Assembly (NCBI GenBank): GCA_002433485.1
Contig: DJIF01000132.1
Coordinates: forward strand, 60,115-87,717
Direction of reading: 5' to 3'
DNA length: 27,603 bases
From: Deltaproteobacteria bacterium UBA6601
GTDB taxonomy: Bacteria; Myxococcota_A; UBA796; UBA9615
The notes beneath the pieces are model-generated. The model saw only the letters and a program-made list of their open reading frames with translations, made no database searches and had not been told where the DNA came from. The translations under genes were made by a program, and so were the position numbers. Shown piece by piece: positions 21,918-27,603 of the stretch (within the stretch, counting starts at the first letter, position 1; each line of letters starts with the position of its first letter).

Positions 21918-24900
21918 ATGGCAGCAGGACGCTCCGTCGGTGCCAACGCGCCCTTCCTCTTGGCTGCGCTGCTGCTGTCCTTTGGCGCGATCTTTAACAC
22001 CCTGGTGGTGACGGTCCAGAATCTTGGTGACCGCGACGGTATCCGTTACATCAATGGCGGCAAGATCTTCTTTGAGCGCGGCGCTATGTGGTACCACACC
22101 CCCGGCCTCAGGCGCCTGGGTCTCGCGCCGCAGAATATTGGCGGTCAGGCCAACCTTCGCAACAACGATTTTGCTCTTTTTGAGCCTCCAGTAGAGCAAT
22201 TGGAAAGCATGGAGGTGGACTTCAGTCTAGCTCCGGGGGCCTTCATGCTGGCGGTGCTCGACCATCCCGAACACGGCGGTGAGGGCAGTCTGCGAGCGGT
22301 TCGTCTTTGTGCCTTCGAAGGTCAGGACACGCCTTTTGTAAATGCAGTGCTGCGTTTTGAGGAGGGACGGGTGGTCGAGCGGGTGCCGCTCCCGGAACTG
22401 GGCGCTCAGTTGAGTCCCGGACGGCATCGCCTCCGTATTGAGTTGGTCGGGCAGAACCAGATCGCCGTACAGGTTGATGATGATCGGGTAACGGTGCCGT
22501 TCTCTTTGGCTGGTTTACGGCCCTACCCAGCCTTGGGTAGCGGCGAATTGGACCTTACGGTGCACAGCTGGGCCGTTGCAGGGCAGGACATGGACGGGCG
22601 GCCTTTCGCCTGGCATCAGGATTGGCCGTTGCTTGAGGTGTTGCAGCGCAACCTGGGGCCCATTGCGCAACTTAGCGCCGCTGCCTGGTTGCTGTTGTTT
22701 GGCTTGCTCCTGTTGAAGGTCCTGATCGAGAGTCGCAAACGCCCCGATCAGGTCATCGTGGACGGCCTGTTAATGCCCCGGCCCAGGGCGATTTATGGCT
22801 TGATCACCCTGCTGCCCTTGACGCCGCTGGTGTTGCAGTGGCTGCTGCTGCTGAATTATGTGGCTCTTTGCTGGCTGGGGCTGGCTGGCCAGCTGCAGCG
22901 TGACGGTGGCCCTTGGCGAGTTCCTGTCATCAGAGCAGCCGGGCGGGGCAGTGGTTCCCGGGGTCCGGCCGGGATGATCACCCTGGGGTCGCTATTGTTG
23001 GTTGCGGGTGCGGTCCTGCTGTTGCTGGCCCGCAGCGGCTGGGACCAGGGCCTCGGCGCCAAAGTGCCCGACTCCGGTGGCCAGTTGGTGGCAGTCAGCC
23101 AACCGATGGTTCCGCTGGTGACCGGCGAGCGGCTGCTGGTGCCCTTGCCGGAGCGTAGCTATGAGCCACTCTCTTTGCGGTTTCGGCTCCAGCTTGGCGA
23201 GGGTGAGGCCGCGCGGGTCGATCTGCTGCAAACCCTGCCTACTGATGCGGACGTCTTTCAAGTGGATCGGAGTGCTGTTATCGATCGACAGGCCGCTCCT
23301 GAGGCCATTCCCTCGCAGGCGATCCTGCCCGGTTTGCAGGGCACCAGCCCGCGGGGTGGCCCTCCCGGTGAGGGGCCTGCACTAGGACCTCCTGAACGTC
23401 ATTCGGAGGACCAGCTTCATGACCATGGTGCCGGCGCAGATGAGGGTCGAGACAACGGCTCGTTGCGCGATGGTCATTCCGCTGCTCAGGATTCGAACCA
23501 CGATGACTGGGATGGGCACGGGGATGGGGCTGGAGAGGACCGCGGTGGAGAGGGCGAGGGCCCTTCTAACTACGCATTCCGTGCTGTCTCGCTGTTGCTG
23601 AGTCGGGCCGAGGGGCTCCCCAGTGAACTCCGTAAGGGTTGGAACTTTGACATGCTTCGCTCCCGCCATGGCGGTTGGCAACTGGGGCCCGGCGAGCATG
23701 CCATCGAGCTGTATTATGACGAGCCCATCGCTGCGGTGGCAGTGAACGGGGTGTTAGTCGATTATCGAGGTGATTTCTCCGGGACCTTCAGCTCAACCGC
23801 TGGTCCCTCAGGACTGTCTGGAGAGGCAAGCTCAGACAGCCGCATCGCCGGGCTTCAGATCCTGCCGCAGACGCCGTCGCTGACCGGTGTCGGCGATGTG
23901 CGGGTGTTCTCCTCACTGTCTGCTTCGAGTTCCGGTTCAGGTTCGGCTCTTGGTCTTGCCGCCGCGAGTCTGCAGCGCAGCGCCAGGCTTGCCAGCTTTG
24001 GCACGGTGTTGTTGTCCATGGGCCTGTTTTTGTTGTTGTTGGCCAGCTTGTGCGGCCTGCCCCTTGGCGGCCGCACTGTACTTGCCGCGCTGTTCCGTTG
24101 GCTGCGAGCCCATGTCTTTCTGCTCGGCTGCTTGTGGCTCTGGCTTCAGCGCGATAGCCCCTGGGCCGGCTTCCTGAGTGAGGAAGAGCTGTTGTTCTGG
24201 ACCTCGGTTGCGGTCTTCATGGCCAGCTGTAATCTTTGGCAGGTGCTGCGTTCTGGGGGGGCTGGCTGGCAACGTCAGATACTGGTGGCAGGACTCTGCG
24301 CCATCTATGGCCTGCTGTTGTTTGAGGGTGTGTCCTGGGCTCATCCCGACTGGCGCCATCAGGTCAGTACCTACTGGAACGATGGGCTGGATCCCAGCTA
24401 CCACTGGGTCTATGACCCAATGTTGCGGCGCTTGAACCCCTGGTTTGTGGATCAGCGTTTTAAGCGGCGGGACTACCCGGGCGCGCATCAAGGAACTCGC
24501 AGGGTGGTGGTCCTGGGTGGCTCCCAGACCTTTGGCTGGGGGATTCCTTCGGAAGATCGAATGACCTTCAGCGATAAGCTGGCCGATGCCTTATATGGAC
24601 TGGGTCACGATGACATTGAGGTGGTGAACGCGGCCTTCCCGGGGGTCAAGACCACCACCGGTCTGCGTTGGTTTGATGGGGTCGCGCGGCGCTATCAGCC
24701 CGATGTTTTGGTGGTGAACTTCGTGGTCAATGAGTTCATGGATGTGGACCCATATCACGTTTGGTCGGGAGAACATGGTCCCGAACAGCGGGTCGCCCCG
24801 ATGGCAGCGCTGGCCTGGCTGAAGCGCCTGCCCAGGGATATTCACTGTTCGCATCTGGTGCAGATTGTCCTTGCTCACAACTACGAGATTCTCGAGATGG

Positions 24901-25223
24901 AGCAGAGCTTACGGCGCATCGTCGAACTGGCCCGTGAGGTGGGCGTTGAAGTGGTGTTCTCCGTCGAGCCAACTAACATCTACGTGGAGTCGGCGGGCCG
25001 CGTGATCATGCGCAACGACGCTGATATTGGCGCCGCAGTAGAGGTCTATGAACGCCTGGGCGACGAGCTCGGGGTGCCGGTCTACAACGTGCTACCTCAC
25101 TTTCTTGAAGAGGCTGAGAACCTGTGGTTCTACGACACCATGCACATGAGTCGTCTCGGCCACCGGGTCTTTGCCGATAACCTCGCCGAACTCATCGATC
25201 GAGAGGTCCTCGATGGCTCTTGA
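21918..25223 (+). CDS. Large multi-domain membrane protein ending in an SGNH hydrolase domain
   Basis: This is a 1101-residue protein. It reads, in order, as follows: a signal anchor (about 12-32); a beta-rich jelly-roll-like domain (about 45-235); hydrophobic helices near 254-274, 291-324 and 353-374; a second beta-rich part (about 380-690) interrupted at about 474-550 by a His/Asp/Gly-rich linker; further helices near 691-714, 733-744, 758-777 and 787-808; and an SGNH hydrolase domain (about 860-1095). The SGNH domain has G-G-S-Q-T-F-G-W-G with Ser869, N-A-A-F-P-G, V-V-N-E-F and D1073-T-M-H1076. The usual G-D-S is G-G-S, as in many envelope SGNH acyltransferase-like proteins. Topology suggests that the catalytic domain is outside the cytoplasm. 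Start ATG 21918, with AGGAG eleven bases and GGAA four bases upstream. The next gene overlaps its end. Confidence 0.84.
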   Translation: MAAGRSVGANAPFLLAALLLSFGAIFNTLVVTVQNLGDRDGIRYINGGKIFFERGAMWYHTPGLRRLGLAPQNIGGQANLRNNDFALFEPPVEQLESMEVDFSLAPGAFMLAVLDHPEHGGEGSLRAVRLCAFEGQDTPFVNAVLRFEEGRVVERVPLPELGAQLSPGRHRLRIELVGQNQIAVQVDDDRVTVPFSLAGLRPYPALGSGELDLTVHSWAVAGQDMDGRPFAWHQDWPLLEVLQRNLGPIAQLSAAAWLLLFGLLLLKVLIESRKRPDQVIVDGLLMPRPRAIYGLITLLPLTPLVLQWLLLLNYVALCWLGLAGQLQRDGGPWRVPVIRAAGRGSGSRGPAGMITLGSLLLVAGAVLLLLARSGWDQGLGAKVPDSGGQLVAVSQPMVPLVTGERLLVPLPERSYEPLSLRFRLQLGEGEAARVDLLQTLPTDADVFQVDRSAVIDRQAAPEAIPSQAILPGLQGTSPRGGPPGEGPALGPPERHSEDQLHDHGAGADEGRDNGSLRDGHSAAQDSNHDDWDGHGDGAGEDRGGEGEGPSNYAFRAVSLLLSRAEGLPSELRKGWNFDMLRSRHGGWQLGPGEHAIELYYDEPIAAVAVNGVLVDYRGDFSGTFSSTAGPSGLSGEASSDSRIAGLQILPQTPSLTGVGDVRVFSSLSASSSGSGSALGLAAASLQRSARLASFGTVLLSMGLFLLLLASLCGLPLGGRTVLAALFRWLRAHVFLLGCLWLWLQRDSPWAGFLSEEELLFWTSVAVFMASCNLWQVLRSGGAGWQRQILVAGLCAIYGLLLFEGVSWAHPDWRHQVSTYWNDGLDPSYHWVYDPMLRRLNPWFVDQRFKRRDYPGAHQGTRRVVVLGGSQTFGWGIPSEDRMTFSDKLADALYGLGHDDIEVVNAAFPGVKTTTGLRWFDGVARRYQPDVLVVNFVVNEFMDVDPYHVWSGEHGPEQRVAPMAALAWLKRLPRDIHCSHLVQIVLAHNYEILEMEQSLRRIVELAREVGVEVVFSVEPTNIYVESAGRVIMRNDADIGAAVEVYERLGDELGVPVYNVLPHFLEEAENLWFYDTMHMSRLGHRVFADNLAELIDREVLDGS

Positions 25224-26277
25224 GCCGTCCCGGGCGCTGCGCGGCGCGCTGTTGTCCCTGCCTATTGCCGCCTTGGCTTTGTGGTGGGCTTTTAGAGGAG
25301 TCCAGGCTGGCGAGTTGTTTGATGCTTTCGCTGCGGTGCGCCTGGGGCCCCTGCTGCTAAGTCTGCTGGCGATGACCGCGCTCGCCGCGGTGCGCCTGCT
25401 GCGCTGGGGGGTCCTGGTAAGGGCGGTAGCGCAAGTACCACCTATGCGGCTGCTGACCATTGGCAGTATTGGCTTTATGGCCATTGATCTGCTGCCAGTG
25501 CGGTTGGGTGAATTTGTGCGGCCGGTCTTGCTACAGCGACGAGGCGGGGTACCCCTCGGTGCCGGGATGGCGACCATAGTCGCTGAGCGGATTATGGACC
25601 TGATTGCTGTGCAGTTGGCCCTGGTGCTCGCCCTTGGCTGGGCGGAACTGCCACCGATACAGGTGCCATTGTTTGAGCGGGAGGTTGATCTGGGTGTGGA
25701 GGGGCGTGCGGTTGCTCTCGCTGCTCTGGCTTTACTAGGGCTGCCTGCTTTTGCTCTGGTGCTTGGCGGGGAGCGCGGCTTATCGGTGTTGCGTTGGCTC
25801 GCGGGCCTGCTGCCTGGTCGGCTGGCTTCCTTTTGCATGTCGTTGGTCAGTACCTTTCAGGACGCCCTGCGCCGGATCGGCCGGCCAGCTGCACTGGCTC
25901 AGGCAGGGTTACTGACAGTGGCGGCCTGGACCCTTAACGTTTTGGTGTTGTGGGCGCTGCTGTTCGCTCTGAATATTGACTCCCTGGGCTTCCCAGAGGC
26001 CACTGTAGTGATGCTGGTGGTTGCGGTTTGCATCATGCTGCCGGCCCCGGCCGGTGGGCTGGGGGTCTTTGAGGCTGGTGGAGTCGCTGGCTTGATGCTC
26101 TATGGAATTGCTCAGGCCCAGGCGGGAGCCTTTGCGGTCTCGCTTCATGCGGTTCATGTGGGTGTGATTGTGGTCATCGGGGTCTTGATGCTGGCGGTGG
26201 AGGGCACCAGCTGGCGCGAGATGTGGCGGGCTGGGATTGAAGGCGCCGATGAAGTAGAGCCGACTAGCGAATCCTGA
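25213..26277 (+). CDS. UPF0104 / lysylphosphatidylglycerol-synthase-TM (AglD-like) membrane protein
   Basis: This is a 354-residue protein with about eight membrane helices. The family signature is intact: L-P-V-R-L-G-E-F-V-R-P-V-L-L...R-R-G-G-V-P...A-T-I-V-A-E-R-I-M-D-L, and later P-A-P-A-G-G-L-G-V-F-E-A-G. The family (PF03706) includes the flippase part of MprF and AglD-like proteins next to glycolipid genes, so lipid or lipid-linked sugar translocation is the usual proposal. ATG 25213 is chosen because GAGAGG lies six bases upstream. It overlaps the end of the large SGNH gene by 11 bases, so the two are translated together. Its stop overlaps the convergent NHL gene by 14 bases. The substrate cannot be read from sequence. 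Confidence 0.92.
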   Translation: MALEPSRALRGALLSLPIAALALWWAFRGVQAGELFDAFAAVRLGPLLLSLLAMTALAAVRLLRWGVLVRAVAQVPPMRLLTIGSIGFMAIDLLPVRLGEFVRPVLLQRRGGVPLGAGMATIVAERIMDLIAVQLALVLALGWAELPPIQVPLFEREVDLGVEGRAVALAALALLGLPAFALVLGGERGLSVLRWLAGLLPGRLASFCMSLVSTFQDALRRIGRPAALAQAGLLTVAAWTLNVLVLWALLFALNIDSLGFPEATVVMLVVAVCIMLPAPAGGLGVFEAGGVAGLMLYGIAQAQAGAFAVSLHAVHVGVIVVIGVLMLAVEGTSWREMWRAGIEGADEVEPTSES

Positions 26278-27603
26278 GGATGATGAAGTTCCCCGCATCC
26301 AGTACCAACAGACTGTTGCTCGGGCCGTGAAAGGCCAGATCTGCAGGGCGATCGAGTTGCGCCCACTGACCGCTTCCCAGAGCATGGGACCCTGGGCAGG
26401 TGGTGCAGCTGGTGCAGTTGACGTCGGTACAAGCCGGACAGGGTTGACCCACCAGGGTGCTGGCCTCGGGGCTGTCAAGGCGCGCTTGGCGGATCGTGTG
26501 CTGTTCCTCTTCGGCCCAGTAGATGCTGGTGCCATCGCTGGTCATCCCGGCCGGGCTGGGAAGCTGCGCGGCGCTGGCAGCACCATCGGCGTAGCAGGTG
26601 TCGCCGGTTCCCAGGACCGTTTCAAGCCGTCCCAGGGCCGGGTCCCAGCGCCGCAGCAGGCGGTTTCCCCGATCCGAAATCAGCAGGCTGCCGTCAGCGA
26701 GGAGGCTGAGTGAATGTGGTCCGTTGAGTCTGGCGCTGGTGCCCTCGCCGTCGATGTCTCCAGGCTGGTAGGGGAGGCCTGCGATGGTACTCACCTGCAG
26801 GCTCTGCAGGTCAACGCTACGCAGGGTTGAGCTGCCCTCGTCCACGGCCAAGATCTGTCCGGGCTGCCAGGCGATGCCACCGAGCTGGTCAAAGCCGGCG
26901 CTCGCGCCATAGCTATCTTGATGCTGGCCAGCCCCGCTTCCAGCAACTGTACTGACCGAGAAGCAGTGGCTTTCGCTGCAGGGGCCGAGGTCGATAGAGC
27001 GCAGACGACCATTGTGTCGATCGCTTACCCAAAGGGTTGCTCCATCGCTGGCCAGACCATTGATCGAGCCGAAGCGACTTTGGCTGCCGAGCGGGTGGTC
27101 GGCGTAGCCAGCTGTGCCGTCTCCAGCCACGGTCGTAACGGTCGCGCTGGGGATGTGGACACGGCGCACGCTGTGGTTCTCGGAATCCCCGTAGTAGAGG
27201 AAGTCATTAATGACGAGTAGTGCACCTCCTCCTCCGAGTCTTGCGGTCGAACTGGTGCCATCGACCAGGCCCTGCTGACCAGCAAGGCCAACCAATACGG
27301 TTGAGCGGTTTTCCAGGTTGCAGGTGGGATTGCAGTTGTCTCCGCCGAGCAGGTTGTTGTCGTCACACAGCTCGTCGGCTTGTTGAATGCCGTCCCCACA
27401 GTTGGAACCTATGGGCTCAGGCTGGCAGCTGGCGTCGCAGCCGTCGCCGTCCTGGAGGTTGCCGTCGTCGCAGAACTCACCCCACAGCAGGTCTACGACT
27501 CCGTTACCGCAGTACTCACCGGGGTCAGGGGGACAATGGTCCGGTCCTTGAGCTTCGTCACCATCGCAACCTTGACTGCTGTCGTCATCATCTGCGGTGT
27601 CGT
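26264..27603 (-). CDS. Cys-rich DUF4215/NHL-repeat exported protein, partial (N-terminus outside window)
   Basis: 445 residues are visible. The frame runs without a stop to the right edge, so the start is outside. The N-terminal part is acidic (D-D-D-D-S-S) and then shows DUF4215-type repeats: Y-C-G-N-G-V-V-D, F-C-D-D-G-N-L-Q-D-G-D-G-C-D, and N-C-G-D-G-I-Q-Q...C-D-D-N-N. The C-terminal 340 residues are about six NHL-like propeller blades, with repeated V-S-T-[VI]-A-G, L-x-I-S-D-R-x-N-R-L-L-R and similar. A Cys cluster (C-P-A-C-T-D-V-N-C-T-S-C-T-T-C) sits in the loop before the last blade. An extracellular binding protein is likely. TTG 27295 could be read as a start but would cut off the clearly coding Cys-rich repeats. 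The gene ends convergently with the UPF0104 gene, with 14 overlapping bases. Confidence 0.85.
   Translation of the reverse strand, partial: DTADDDDSSQGCDGDEAQGPDHCPPDPGEYCGNGVVDLLWGEFCDDGNLQDGDGCDASCQPEPIGSNCGDGIQQADELCDDNNLLGGDNCNPTCNLENRSTVLVGLAGQQGLVDGTSSTARLGGGGALLVINDFLYYGDSENHSVRRVHIPSATVTTVAGDGTAGYADHPLGSQSRFGSINGLASDGATLWVSDRHNGRLRSIDLGPCSESHCFSVSTVAGSGAGQHQDSYGASAGFDQLGGIAWQPGQILAVDEGSSTLRSVDLQSLQVSTIAGLPYQPGDIDGEGTSARLNGPHSLSLLADGSLLISDRGNRLLRRWDPALGRLETVLGTGDTCYADGAASAAQLPSPAGMTSDGTSIYWAEEEQHTIRQARLDSPEASTLVGQPCPACTDVNCTSCTTCPGSHALGSGQWAQLDRPADLAFHGPSNSLLVLDAGNFIILRIR

Noticed and set aside
25092..25838. Minus-strand Arg/Ser-rich frame of 248 codons
   Set aside because: Its composition is typical of a shadow frame, and it lies opposite the UPF0104 gene with its intact family signature.

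Overview
The window is high-GC DNA from a bacterium that looks like a member of Myxococcota or a related former deltaproteobacterial lineage. The evidence is the surface-protein repertoire: Cys-rich repeats of the C-D-D-G-x-x-x-T-x-D type, a DUF4215-type repeat (G-E-x-C-D-D-G-N...G-D-G-C-D), an E-N-C-x(4)-D-D-D-G-D...D-C acidic Cys motif, NHL and FG-GAP proteins, and a lipoprotein with a formylglycine-generating-enzyme-like fold. Nine or more of about twenty genes use GTG or TTG starts. No tRNA, rRNA, transposase, phage gene or CRISPR array was seen, and coding density is very high. The taxonomic call is inference from gene content.

Layout. (1) 1-1644, minus strand: two translationally coupled lipoproteins (FG-GAP and FGE-like), the first running off the left edge. 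(2) 1633-5902, plus: an SGNH hydrolase with MORN-like repeats, then a multi-pass GT-C-type glycosyltransferase. (3) 5912-10826, minus: a four-gene operon read right to left, namely a 90-residue membrane protein, carbamoyltransferase A, a membrane-anchored protein with 27-residue repeats, and a Cys-rich exported protein. (4) 11007-14486, plus: an IscU-like scaffold, a GT2 polyprenyl-phosphate glycosyltransferase, a second GT-C protein and a metallo-beta-lactamase-fold hydrolase. (5) 14499-15619, minus: a PP-loop ATPase coupled to a small Cys-containing protein. (6) 15972-19540, plus: an alpha/alpha-barrel protein, carbamoyltransferase B and a radical SAM/SPASM protein, tightly packed. (7) 19563-21794, minus: a third GT-C paralogue. 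(8) 21918-26277, plus: a very large membrane protein ending in an SGNH domain, then a UPF0104/LPG-synthase-TM protein. (9) 26264-27603, minus: a Cys-rich NHL-repeat protein running off the right edge.

How the parts may work together (inference). GT2, three GT-C proteins and the UPF0104 protein form a plausible lipid-linked glycan assembly and transfer module. Two carbamoyltransferases, two SGNH proteins and the PP-loop enzyme could decorate that glycan or a related lipid. The exported repeat proteins and lipoproteins could be acceptors or envelope partners. The most distinctive points are a free-standing membrane module that matches the N-termini of two GT-C paralogues while the third lacks it, the PP-loop/CC-protein pair, the orphan IscU-like protein, and the alpha/alpha barrel-carbamoyltransferase-radical SAM operon. 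No part of this has a function proven by sequence alone.
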